From positions 1 to 64,000 of IMG/VR virus record IMGVR_UViG_3300009079_000019: 64,000 nucleotides of DNA. One strand, given 5' to 3'. This document shows positions 58,144 through 64,000 of the stretch, piece after piece. The translations under genes were made by a program, and so were the position numbers. The stretch is from a virus. The notes below the pieces were generated by a model that was not told where the DNA came from, did no database searches, and saw only the letters and a list, made by a program, of their open reading frames with translations. Positions within the stretch are counted from its first letter, which is position 1. Each line of letters begins with the position of its first letter.

Positions 58144-58285
58144 TTTGTGCCTCCTGTTTTTCTATAAGTTCTTTCAATTTTTGTTTAGCATAATCCGTGA
58201 GTTCTCTTTTTGATTTTCTCAATTCATCAATTTCACTTTGAGATAGTAGAAACCCGTCTGGAATATTCCCATATTCTTCACTCAT
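58136..58285 (-). CDS. Coiled-coil protein, 49 aa
   Basis: A 49-aa protein with a Lys/Glu helix (SQSEIDELRKSKRELTDYAK). Overlaps both neighbours by eight bases. Function unknown. Confidence 0.6.
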   Translation of the reverse strand: MSEEYGNIPDGFLLSQSEIDELRKSKRELTDYAKQKLKELIEKQEAQND

Positions 58286-58481
58286 CTCTTATATCCTTGA
58301 ACCATTTAGCAAATTCAATCCATTTTGTATCGTTGAATGCTTCTGAACGATTGGCAGCACTGTAATCTTGGTTCCCATTTTCAGCACAAAATTTATGAAA
58401 TGCGTGTTTAATCTCACACATCATAAGGTATCGGTGCATATTAACCATTTCGCATATTTGGGCATCAGTCATCGTTCCCAC
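58278..58481 (-). CDS. Helical protein, 67 aa
   Basis: A 67-aa protein (MTDAQICEMVNMHRYLMMCE; WIEFAKWFKDIRDE). The Met at codon 4 may be the true start. Function unknown. Confidence 0.6.
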   Translation of the reverse strand: MGTMTDAQICEMVNMHRYLMMCEIKHAFHKFCAENGNQDYSAANRSEAFNDTKWIEFAKWFKDIRDE

Positions 58482-58651
58482 GCATAAGATTTCAGGAGTT
58501 CGTTGTCTCTTTCAAGTGTCTCAATTTTATCATACAAATCGTCAATAATTTCAATCAAAGCAGGATAAGAAATATTTTCTATGTCCTCCCCGTATTCTGG
58601 GTCATTATAGACATAATATTGAAGTTGTTTCGTAAGGTTGCGTTCAGTCAT
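58469..58651 (-). CDS. Acidic coiled-coil protein, 60 aa
   Basis: A 60-aa protein (MTERNLTKQLQYYVYNDPEY; ALIEIIDDLYDKIETLERDN). Overlaps both neighbours. Function unknown. Confidence 0.6.
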   Translation of the reverse strand: MTERNLTKQLQYYVYNDPEYGEDIENISYPALIEIIDDLYDKIETLERDNELLKSYAWER

Positions 58652-58839
58652 TTGTTTTTTTGTTTCTCAAAGTATTCAGTAAGTCCTTCAAATGCTCCAA
58701 TAGAAAAGGCAATCCAACCGGGAGACAATACCCAAATCCAACTCCAATCAATAGTGTGAGTTAGTTTAGCACAAATAAAAAGAAAGAGCAAACTTTCAAA
58801 AATGCCGATTTTCAGTTTACCGATTTTGATTGGGTTCAT
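58648..58839 (-). CDS. Membrane protein, 63 aa
   Basis: A 63-aa protein with two hydrophobic stretches (GIFESLLFLFICAKL; IWVLSPGWIAFSIGAF). Start chosen two bases after the upstream stop. Function unknown. Confidence 0.6.
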   Translation of the reverse strand: MNPIKIGKLKIGIFESLLFLFICAKLTHTIDWSWIWVLSPGWIAFSIGAFEGLTEYFEKQKNK

Positions 58840-58840
58840 T

Positions 58841-59248
58841 TCAGTTGTCCTCAAATAATGAATTGAATGCTTTGAGATACTCAATCACCCCGCATTTTGG
58901 TTCTTTTGCTTTTTGAAGGACTTCTTCCCAAGTGTATGCTTTACCAACAACTCCTACAACTGGTTCGGGAGTTTCATCAGTCACAAGATAAACATCTTCT
59001 CTATTTTGAGGATGAGAAAATACATCATAATCTTGAGCATATTCAGTCACTTTGTCCATCCAATACTTTTGATTCAGAGTAGAAAAGTATCCGGCATCAT
59101 CAGGATGAATAGTGGGATGAAGTTTCCCATCTTCAATCTTCACGATAAACCTAACACCTTCAAGAATTCGGTCTCCAACAAGATAACCATCAAAAATGGC
59201 AGTATCAAATTGAGTTCCGTCTTCGGATTCAAAATAAAGAGCAGTCAT
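58841..59248 (-). CDS. Conserved protein, 135 aa
   Basis: A 135-aa protein (MTALYFESEDGTQFDTAIFD; KLHPTIHPDDAGYFSTLNQK; KAYTWEEVLQKAKEPK). The N-terminal half is beta-rich. It leads an operon running to 56978 and has a clear promoter. Function unknown. Confidence 0.65.
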   Translation of the reverse strand: MTALYFESEDGTQFDTAIFDGYLVGDRILEGVRFIVKIEDGKLHPTIHPDDAGYFSTLNQKYWMDKVTEYAQDYDVFSHPQNREDVYLVTDETPEPVVGVVGKAYTWEEVLQKAKEPKCGVIEYLKAFNSLFEDN

Positions 59249-59271
59249 AATGTGTTTGTGTTTGTAAGAGT

Positions 59272-59277
59272 ATTATA
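59272..59277 (-). promoter_or_regulatory. Early promoter -10 box (TATAAT)
   Basis: CTGTATAATACTCTTACAAAC on the minus strand, 24 bases before the 135-aa gene; it overlaps the stop codon of the 47-aa reading frame. Confidence 0.65.
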
Positions 59278-59416
59278 CAGGGTTTCCGTCAATAAACATA
59301 GGGTGATTTGGATAAGAACTCCTAACCATCATCACCCTAATCATAAGAGAACCATAACTCCCAGATTGTTTCATTGGAGTTCCTTTTCTGGTGTGGTTCC
59401 AAGATAGAATACTCAT
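59273..59416 (-). CDS. Possible small basic protein, 47 aa
   Basis: A 47-aa frame (MSILSWNHTRKGTPMKQSGS start; HPMFIDGNPV end) that fills the gap after the 76-aa gene, starting four bases after its stop and ending in the next -10 box. No family recognised; it could be chance. Confidence 0.4.
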   Translation of the reverse strand: MSILSWNHTRKGTPMKQSGSYGSLMIRVMMVRSSYPNHPMFIDGNPV

Positions 59417-59419
59417 AAG

Positions 59420-59650
59420 TCAATTACTCGCGTATGAAAAATATACACTATCATAACCTTCACGATAACCAACACTATATGCTTTACCAGCAACTACCTT
59501 TACTCCATCACCATATGCTTTATCGGCAACTACAAGAGCAAACTTCACAGCAACCTCACGAAATGCGTTGTTCATAAACAGTTCATCATTAGGAGAAAGA
59601 CCAAACTCACTTCCATCTCCCCAGAGTTCAATAAGTTCTTGTTCGGTCAT
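59420..59650 (-). CDS. Small protein, 76 aa
   Basis: A 76-aa protein (MTEQELIELWGDGSEFGLSP; VKFALVVADKAYGDGVKVVA; GYREGYDSVYFSYASN). It has an internal repeat VADKAYGDG/VAGKAYSVG and an ending similar to the YNAGW family. Function unknown. Confidence 0.6.
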   Translation of the reverse strand: MTEQELIELWGDGSEFGLSPNDELFMNNAFREVAVKFALVVADKAYGDGVKVVAGKAYSVGYREGYDSVYFSYASN

Positions 59651-59880
59651 TTGGAGTTCCTTTGTGTTCGTTGTTTTTTAAGTGCTTTGAAGTATTCGTA
59701 TGTGTGAAGTGTAACCACCTCCATCTCAAAGTTGCTTACTAGAATAGTGAAAGAACAAATTGTGACGAGAGCATCAAGTAGTCCGGCAACAGGAGTGAGA
59801 AAACGAAAAATCCAACATTTGAGGGTTAGTTCTTTTCGTTTCCATAAACAGATTTGTGGTTTGAACTGATGGTTTTTCAT
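59647..59880 (-). CDS. Membrane protein, 77 aa
   Basis: A 77-aa basic protein with one membrane span (TPVAGLLDALVTICSFTILV) and a basic tail. Start set after the cassette leader. Function unknown. Confidence 0.6.
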   Translation of the reverse strand: MKNHQFKPQICLWKRKELTLKCWIFRFLTPVAGLLDALVTICSFTILVSNFEMEVVTLHTYEYFKALKKQRTQRNSK

Positions 59881-59901
59881 CGGTTTGTTTCGTATGAGAC
59901 T

Positions 59902-59907
59902 ATTATA
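59902..59907 (-). promoter_or_regulatory. Early promoter -10 box (TATAAT)
   Basis: GCCTTATAATAGTCTCATACG on the minus strand with stem-loop GGGGCACCAGATGCC upstream; 22 bases before the 77-aa gene. Confidence 0.65.
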
Positions 59908-59957
59908 AGGCATCTGGTGCCCCTGTGGAGGGGTCTTGTGCCGGTTTGGGAAGTGTC

Positions 59958-60155
59958 CTACCTCGCATCCTTTTCAAGTGTCTCAATACAGTCCATCCAT
60001 CCAGCATTATAATCGGCATCATACTTGGTTTCTTCTCTATGATGAGTTTTCAACCAGTCCTTTACGACATCCACAATCTCATTCGCAATCACATCACCAG
60101 ATTGAACGGCATCGTGAGTATAATACCATTCTGTAAGTCGTTCGTGGAGTTTCAT
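59958..60155 (-). CDS. YNAGW-family protein, 65 aa
   Basis: A 65-aa protein (MKLHERLTEWYYTHDAVQSG; ADYNAGWMDCIETLEKDAR). The end YNAGWxDxIxTLxK is shared with the gene at 61706 (YNAGWNDAIKTLKDKLR) and, more loosely, with 60152. Function unknown. Confidence 0.65.
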   Translation of the reverse strand: MKLHERLTEWYYTHDAVQSGDVIANEIVDVVKDWLKTHHREETKYDADYNAGWMDCIETLEKDAR

Positions 60156-60832
60156 TTCTTATTCCTCAACTTTGATTTGATTTTTGTGAGTGCGTCATTA
60201 TATCCATCTACAAGTAATTCAGTATCTACATTTTGAGAACCAGCAGCTGATTGAAAATCGGGCAACCATTTTTCAATATTATTCAAAATATCTTCAAGTA
60301 ATCCACCTGCTATAATACTATTATAATCTACCATACATTTACAAATAAGTTCTTCAAGAGTTTTACCTAACTCAAACTTCAAGAACTTGGGTTCATCAAA
60401 CACTCCATCTTTCTTTGCTTTCCTCATAGCATTACGAAGTCCAGCATCAACTTGCTCTGGTGTTTGTGGAGTTAGGTAATCTTCCACACTCTCATCTGGA
60501 TGCTCCTTACACCATTTCACACTCTCACGAACAATATCCCCCCATTTTTGTTCTTTTTTGGGTTCTTTTACTACAACTTGTTCCTGATAAAGTTTCTCCA
60601 ACTTTCTTTCAGTTTCGTCTTCTACAAGATAAAAAACTTCACCATCTGTATCAGTTTTATACCAACCACCACAAATACCATCATAAAGATTGCGATAATA
60701 AGTTTCTCCATTATATGAGACGATAGAAAACTCACCTGATTTTTCAAGGGTCATTTGAGTTTCTTCAAGTTTTTGTAGTTTCATTTGAAGGAGAGCAATA
60801 TCTTCTTTGAGTTGTTGAATGGTTTCAGTCAT
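60152..60832 (-). CDS. Coiled-coil protein with YNDAL end, 226 aa
   Basis: A 226-aa protein. The N-terminus is a coiled coil (ETIQQLKEDIALLQMKLQKL), the centre is a small beta region (VSYNGETYYRNLYDGICGGW) and the C-terminus ends VDGYNDALTKIKSKLRNKK, related to the YNAGW ending of its neighbours. Start chosen at the second Met so as not to overlap far into the upstream gene. Function unknown. Confidence 0.65.
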   Translation of the reverse strand: MTETIQQLKEDIALLQMKLQKLEETQMTLEKSGEFSIVSYNGETYYRNLYDGICGGWYKTDTDGEVFYLVEDETERKLEKLYQEQVVVKEPKKEQKWGDIVRESVKWCKEHPDESVEDYLTPQTPEQVDAGLRNAMRKAKKDGVFDEPKFLKFELGKTLEELICKCMVDYNSIIAGGLLEDILNNIEKWLPDFQSAAGSQNVDTELLVDGYNDALTKIKSKLRNKK

Positions 60833-61076
60833 TTTCAGGTTCTTGTGAAGTTGGTTCATACTCTCCTACCTTATAATCTTTTTGTGCTCTCGCATATCCT
60901 TTTTCAAAGATATCCCAAGCAGAACCATATTTATCATCAAGTTTATCAGGATACCTACAATAAACTCTTTTGAATGCCTCTTCTGCTGGTGATTTGTGCT
61001 TCTCCATTTCTTTGAGAAGTTCTAATTTTGCTTGAAGGACTTTTATTTCTCCCTCTGTTTTTTCAATTTCGTTCAT
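60825..61076 (-). CDS. Coiled-coil protein, 83 aa
   Basis: An 83-aa protein with an N-terminal coiled coil (EKTEGEIKVLQAKLELLKEM) and an acidic tail (VYCRYPDKLDDKYGSAWDIF). Function unknown. Confidence 0.6.
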   Translation of the reverse strand: MNEIEKTEGEIKVLQAKLELLKEMEKHKSPAEEAFKRVYCRYPDKLDDKYGSAWDIFEKGYARAQKDYKVGEYEPTSQEPEND

Positions 61077-61296
61077 TTTCTTTCATACAAGGGTATTCAA
61101 ACTTTTCACCGATTTGTTCTAATAGAGTGCGGGCAAAGAGGATTTCACCATAATCAGCACCATCCTCAAAGGCATCATCACTATTTTCGGGGAGATAATA
61201 GTAATCTCCACCACCTTTACCATCATAGCAGTGTTTTTGTTCTGCGTATGTTTTGAGAACTCCAAGAAGAAGAGTGAGTTTTTCTTCGTTAATCAT
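61063..61296 (-). CDS. Small protein, 77 aa
   Basis: A 77-aa protein (MINEEKLTLLLGVLKTYAEQ; DDAFEDGADYGEILFARTLL). The ATG at 61296 is preferred to one five codons earlier. Function unknown. Confidence 0.6.
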   Translation of the reverse strand: MINEEKLTLLLGVLKTYAEQKHCYDGKGGGDYYYLPENSDDAFEDGADYGEILFARTLLEQIGEKFEYPCMKENERN

Positions 61297-61474
61297 TTTC
61301 CGTTCCTCCATAATACTTTTGTGCGTTGTAAGTATTCCACATTACAATCTTCTCAAAACATTCTCCCAAACTATAACAGTATCCAACATATTCATCAATA
61401 TGTTCAGGGCCAGTATAGAGTTCCCACCGATAATCACCAGTTCCACTGATGTCTTGTGTGATTTCAATTCTCAT
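61289..61474 (-). CDS. Small beta protein, 61 aa
   Basis: A 61-aa protein (MRIEITQDISGTGDYRWELY; ECFEKIVMWNTYNAQKYYGG). The plan (xIEIT, then Gly-Asp-Tyr, then C-terminal helix) matches 63245, so they may be paralogues. Function unknown. Confidence 0.6.
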   Translation of the reverse strand: MRIEITQDISGTGDYRWELYTGPEHIDEYVGYCYSLGECFEKIVMWNTYNAQKYYGGTEND

Positions 61475-61709
61475 TTACTTCCTTCTCCATTTTAGCACAT
61501 CGTCCCATCATAAAACCGGAATAAAAACTCGCATATATCCATTTTCTCATTAGGTCTTCACGGGTCTTTGGGTCTTCAACGGCACAATCTCCATAAAAGT
61601 ATTCGTTTTTGAAAGAATAGTCAGTATGATTGGAATAAAACCATTCGTTGAAGAATGTTTCAATCTCATCAACAAACTCCCAGTCATTTATAGGGTAGTT
61701 TTTAGTCAT
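61464..61709 (-). CDS. FYGD-family protein, 81 aa
   Basis: An 81-aa protein (FSFKNEYFYGD-like core YSFKNEYFYGDCAVEDPKTR; LMRKWIYASFYSGFMMG), paralogue of 50358. Overlaps both neighbours. Function unknown. Confidence 0.65.
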   Translation of the reverse strand: MTKNYPINDWEFVDEIETFFNEWFYSNHTDYSFKNEYFYGDCAVEDPKTREDLMRKWIYASFYSGFMMGRCAKMEKEVNEN

Positions 61710-61987
61710 CGTAGTTTATCCTTGAGTGTTTTGATTGCGTCATTCCAACCAGCATTATACTCTGGTAGTCCAACACCTTTTTTATATTCAGGAATATTCT
61801 CCCTAATCAAATCCAGTACTCTAATAGTAATACCGTCTGTATCAACCCATTCAATAAGATTATCGTCTAGCAATCCATAGAGTTTATCATAAAAACTTTG
61901 AGGTTCTATGATACGTTGATACCTAACCCCCATAATGGTTACGGTGTCTCCTTCTATGAGAATTTTTGAGATGTCGGTTTCAGGCAT
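61706..61987 (-). CDS. YNAGW-family protein, 93 aa
   Basis: A 93-aa protein (SKILIEGDTVTIMGVRYQRI; ends PEYNAGWNDAIKTLKDKLR). C-terminal motif shared with 59958. It overlaps the upstream gene by 34 bases if this start is right. Function unknown. Confidence 0.6.
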   Translation of the reverse strand: MPETDISKILIEGDTVTIMGVRYQRIIEPQSFYDKLYGLLDDNLIEWVDTDGITIRVLDLIRENIPEYKKGVGLPEYNAGWNDAIKTLKDKLR

Positions 61988-62169
61988 AGTTTTACGGGTT
62001 GTTGAGGGTCTTGTGTCCAAAGTTGTTTATATGTAATCCATTTTTCTACACTAGTTTCCTGTTGTGCCGTCCAGTGGTTCCCATACTCATCAATCGCATC
62101 CAAATAATGAATACCTGTCTTGGGGCAGATTACTCTGGATACTTGTGTGAATTTTAGTCGTTCAGTCAT
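61954..62169 (-). CDS. Small protein, 71 aa
   Basis: A 71-aa protein (MTERLKFTQVSRVICPKTGI; DAIDEYGNHWTAQQETSVEK). The segment HYLDAIDEYGNHW is typical of small phage beta proteins. Function unknown. Confidence 0.55.
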   Translation of the reverse strand: MTERLKFTQVSRVICPKTGIHYLDAIDEYGNHWTAQQETSVEKWITYKQLWTQDPQQPVKLCLKPTSQKFS

Positions 62170-62344
62170 ATCCCTCAACACCCATATCATACTGTGGTTT
62201 TGGTTGTCCTGCCATATTATAGCACCAATCACAAAACTCCATAGTTTCAATCATATCCGCATTCCAATTACAACACTCCACAGCAGTATGAAGAGTTGAT
62301 AGAAACTCTGGTGTGAGAAGTTCTTTGAGTTCTTGTTTTTTCAT
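62162..62344 (-). CDS. Cys-containing protein, 60 aa
   Basis: A 60-aa protein (MKKQELKELLTPEFLSTLHT; VECCNWNADMIETMEFCDWC). Four Cys in pairs could bind metal. Function unknown. Confidence 0.6.
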   Translation of the reverse strand: MKKQELKELLTPEFLSTLHTAVECCNWNADMIETMEFCDWCYNMAGQPKPQYDMGVEGYD

Positions 62345-62574
62345 CAGTTCAACTCCATTTCAATACGATTGATTGCTGTTTGGTTTGCTTGAGGATTAGG
62401 AACATTTGAGAGTAGGTGAATGATTTCATAAAGTGTATCTCTACGAATTTGTTGAGCAAAATAAATGATTTCTTGAGCAGTTCCACTATATTCTACCCAA
62501 GTTTTTCCATCCTCTTCTGCTTCCCATTCTTCAAGGAACTCATCAGCAACTTCCAGGATTTGTTCTTTAGTCAT
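62344..62574 (-). CDS. Acidic helical protein, 76 aa
   Basis: A 76-aa protein (MTKEQILEVADEFLEEWEAE; QIRRDTLYEIIHLLSNVPNP). One-base overlap with the next gene. Function unknown. Confidence 0.6.
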   Translation of the reverse strand: MTKEQILEVADEFLEEWEAEEDGKTWVEYSGTAQEIIYFAQQIRRDTLYEIIHLLSNVPNPQANQTAINRIEMELN

Positions 62575-62744
62575 TTCGGCACACAGAAATAAGAATAATT
62601 ACCAGCAATCATACCAGAAACCCACTTTCCACCTTCTTTCAAACATTCTGTTTTCTCATAATTCACAACAAATCCGTTAAGGATTGCGAAAAGTAGAAGT
62701 ATTCCAAGAATAATAAAAAGTATTGTGAGTTCTTCTTTATCCAT
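62571..62744 (-). CDS. Single-pass membrane protein, 57 aa
   Basis: A 57-aa protein with a membrane span (LTILFIILGILLLFAILNGF) and an outer tail with two Cys (ECLKEGGKWV; YSYFCVPK). Layout like the 73-aa gene at 50603. Function unknown. Confidence 0.6.
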   Translation of the reverse strand: MDKEELTILFIILGILLLFAILNGFVVNYEKTECLKEGGKWVSGMIAGNYSYFCVPK

Positions 62745-62916
62745 TATCTTCATCCTCCACAGGAAACATAGATTCATACTCTTCATCAGTCAGTGTGAGA
62801 TACTGAACATCAGCATCTTGGTGTTCTTCGGCATACACCAGTTGATAGTGAGCAAAATCACTCAAACTGGTGCTACCATATTCTACAAGACCATCAACAA
62901 GGCAGAGGTAGTTCAT
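62737..62916 (-). CDS. Small protein, 59 aa
   Basis: A 59-aa acidic protein (MNYLCLVDGLVEYGSTSLSD; LTLTDEEYESMFPVEDEDNG). Starts right after the upstream stop (TGAAATG). Function unknown. Confidence 0.6.
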   Translation of the reverse strand: MNYLCLVDGLVEYGSTSLSDFAHYQLVYAEEHQDADVQYLTLTDEEYESMFPVEDEDNG

Positions 62917-62917
62917 T

Positions 62918-63097
62918 TCAGGTGTTCTCCTTAAACCATTCATCACCATAGATTTCAAGGATTTGTTGAGTGAGTTCTTCCTCACTCAAATCCTTATAGT
63001 CATTCACCAAATACTCATAAAGCATTTCTTCTTTGATTTGTTGAGACATACTATCCATAATGAAATTCACATAATCATCAACGAGTTTGGTAGTCAT
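62918..63097 (-). CDS. Small acidic helical protein, 59 aa (VPVA-family relative)
   Basis: A 59-aa protein (LVDDYVNFIMDSMSQQIKEE; NDYKDLSEEELTQQILEIYG). It shares the VPVA-family plan (VxDYVxxIxDxM then DxxxLxEEELxxxIxEIY) with 44044 and 46846 but has a different end. Overlaps the next gene by four bases. Confidence 0.65.
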   Translation of the reverse strand: MTTKLVDDYVNFIMDSMSQQIKEEMLYEYLVNDYKDLSEEELTQQILEIYGDEWFKENT

Positions 63098-63243
63098 TCT
63101 AATACATCAATAAGTTTGTTAAACATCCAAGAGATTATGAGTGCCTGTCCCCAAGTAAGAGGAAAGAAAGACACAAGTGCCCAACCCATCAATCCCACAA
63201 AAATATAAAATCCAATTGTTTCACCAATCTCGTGTTTAGTCAT
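63094..63243 (-). CDS. Membrane protein, 49 aa
   Basis: A 49-aa hydrophobic protein (TIGFYIFVGLMGWALVSFFP; GQALIISWMFNKLIDVLE). One or two membrane spans. Function unknown. Confidence 0.6.
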   Translation of the reverse strand: MTKHEIGETIGFYIFVGLMGWALVSFFPLTWGQALIISWMFNKLIDVLE

Positions 63244-63244
63244 T

Positions 63245-63466
63245 TCAGTTCACCTTGAAGAGTTTGTAGATGGCATCAGCAACAGCAAGTGCTTCTACAT
63301 TTCCCATACAAATATGTTGAATTCGTTTATCTCCTTTTTCTTTATCAAACTGCCAATAAGAAATGGTGCATCCATCGCATCCCACATCAATATGAGTGTC
63401 TTCTACCGTATACCAATAATCTCCGTATTCTTGAATACGAACTTGGTTTGTGATTTCAATAGTCAT
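63245..63466 (-). CDS. Small beta protein, 73 aa
   Basis: A 73-aa protein (MTIEITNQVRIQEYGDYWYT; CDGCTISYWQFDKEKG). Possible paralogue of 61289. First gene of the long operon down to 59958, with a cassette promoter. Function unknown. Confidence 0.6.
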   Translation of the reverse strand: MTIEITNQVRIQEYGDYWYTVEDTHIDVGCDGCTISYWQFDKEKGDKRIQHICMGNVEALAVADAIYKLFKVN

Positions 63467-63492
63467 TTGGAGTTTGTCTTGTGTATGAATGT

Positions 63493-63498
63493 ATTATA
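63493..63498 (-). promoter_or_regulatory. Early promoter -10 box (TATAAT) overlapping a stop codon
   Basis: CCCTATAATACATTCATACAC on the minus strand, preceded by GGGGCACCAGATGCCC, 27 bases before the 73-aa gene. Its TAA ends the 51-aa gene. Confidence 0.65.
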
Positions 63499-63649
63499 GG
63501 GCATCTGGTGCCCCTGTGGAGGGTGTCTGTGCCAGTTTCTCAAGTGTCCTCTGTTCCTCAAGGATTGTTTCAAAAATCATGCTAGTGTAGGTTTCTGTTG
63601 CTCCCCAGTGTCTTGCTAATCTTATAATGTCTTTATCTTTATAAGTCAT
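63494..63649 (-). CDS. Small protein, 51 aa, with cassette-derived tail
   Basis: A 51-aa protein (MTYKDKDIIRLARHWGATET; MIFETILEEQ). The N-terminal part looks like a helix-turn-helix fragment. From about residue 35 on, the sequence RTLEKLAQTPSTGAPDAL is read from the intergenic cassette and stops in the -10 box, exactly as in the gene at 56978. Confidence 0.6.
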   Translation of the reverse strand: MTYKDKDIIRLARHWGATETYTSMIFETILEEQRTLEKLAQTPSTGAPDAL

Positions 63650-63896
63650 CCACATAAACCTCAAAGATAATTTTATTAGGCATAATACTCATTACATCCC
63701 TTTCCATACTCATACTCGCAACCTGTGCTTTTCCTTGTTGGATTTTATCTGCTACTTGTTGAAAAGATACTTTCAAGTCATCACGGTCATAACATTTTGC
63801 GAGTTTTCGTGGTTTTGGTTTCTCTACTGGTTTTGGAGGCTCTGGTGGTTTTGGATTGTGAATTTCATTATATTTTTCAATTAGTGGATTAGTCAT
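63639..63896 (-). CDS. Pro/Lys-rich protein, 85 aa
   Basis: An 85-aa protein with a Pro-rich linker (NPKPPEPPKPVEKPKPRKLA) followed by a helical and beta part (VSFQQVADKIQQGKAQVASM; IIFEVYVDDL). Overlaps both neighbours. Function unknown. Confidence 0.6.
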   Translation of the reverse strand: MTNPLIEKYNEIHNPKPPEPPKPVEKPKPRKLAKCYDRDDLKVSFQQVADKIQQGKAQVASMSMERDVMSIMPNKIIFEVYVDDL

Positions 63897-63997
63897 TTCT
63901 CACACCGATGTAATGGAATACGAAGAAACTGAAAGAACCTTCCAGTCCATCCTATCATATCCCCGCATTTAGGACAACAATACGATGGGTAGGTCAT
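63893..63997 (-). CDS. Zinc-ribbon fragment-like protein, 34 aa
   Basis: A 34-aa frame with a CCPKCG knuckle near the start and a final Cys (MTYPSYCCPKCGDMIGWTGR start; ends HRCEK). It starts three bases from the window end and overlaps the next gene by ATGA. Function unknown. Confidence 0.5.
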   Translation of the reverse strand: MTYPSYCCPKCGDMIGWTGRFFQFLRIPLHRCEK

Positions 63998-64000
63998 TTC

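Overview
The window is part of a T4-type cyanomyovirus genome (a marine or freshwater Synechococcus/Prochlorococcus phage is most likely). This rests on a nearly complete T4-order neck, tail and baseplate block in the cyanophage form (very large gp7- and gp10-position proteins, a YHYH module, DUF4815, GxGY repeats), on small genes I recognise from cyanophages (speD, a glycosyltransferase, DUF7249-like, DUF6267-like), and on T4-type late promoters (TATAAATA). Almost everything is encoded on the minus strand; the exceptions are two HNH homing endonucleases.

Region 1 (1-36160) is the late structural module. In the direction of transcription (high to low coordinates) it runs gp25, gp6, gp7, gp8, a DUF4815 baseplate protein, two small proteins, two small structural proteins, gp13, gp14, gp15, gp16, three virion or prohead-type proteins, gp17 (large terminase carrying an intein in its P-loop), gp18 and the first codons of the next gene. 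Genes abut or overlap by a few bases, and late promoters precede gp25, gp8, the 114-aa protein, gp15 and gp18.

Region 2 (36180-38590) holds auxiliary genes: speD (S-adenosylmethionine decarboxylase), a glycosyltransferase and several small conserved proteins. Region 3 (about 38660-42000) is a sharply GC-rich island of very small genes. Region 4 (42000-49250) carries a MutH/Sau3AI-like nuclease, a KxDG nucleotidyltransferase, ardA and many tiny genes. Region 5 (49250-53730) contains a CTAG/TCGA-rich control region, an HNH gene, a tail-fibre pair and a GIY-YIG endonuclease. Region 6 (53760-64000) is a dense series of small overlapping early-type genes.

Regions 3 to 6 share one organising principle. 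Genes or short operons are separated by a repeated cassette made of a gene-end inverted repeat (GTGCCA...TGGCAC, often containing the stop codon), a GC-rich stem-loop, a -10 box (TATAAT, TATTCT, TACAAT or TATGAT) and a leader that usually contains CATAC. This matches the idea of PeSL (promoter early stem-loop) mobile cassettes in T4-type phages. In several genes the cassette itself is translated into the C-terminal tail. A second notable signal is a 220-base gene-free stretch with a perfect late promoter placed exactly at the foot of an 18-bp stem, a candidate late non-coding RNA. No tRNA or CRISPR array was found.
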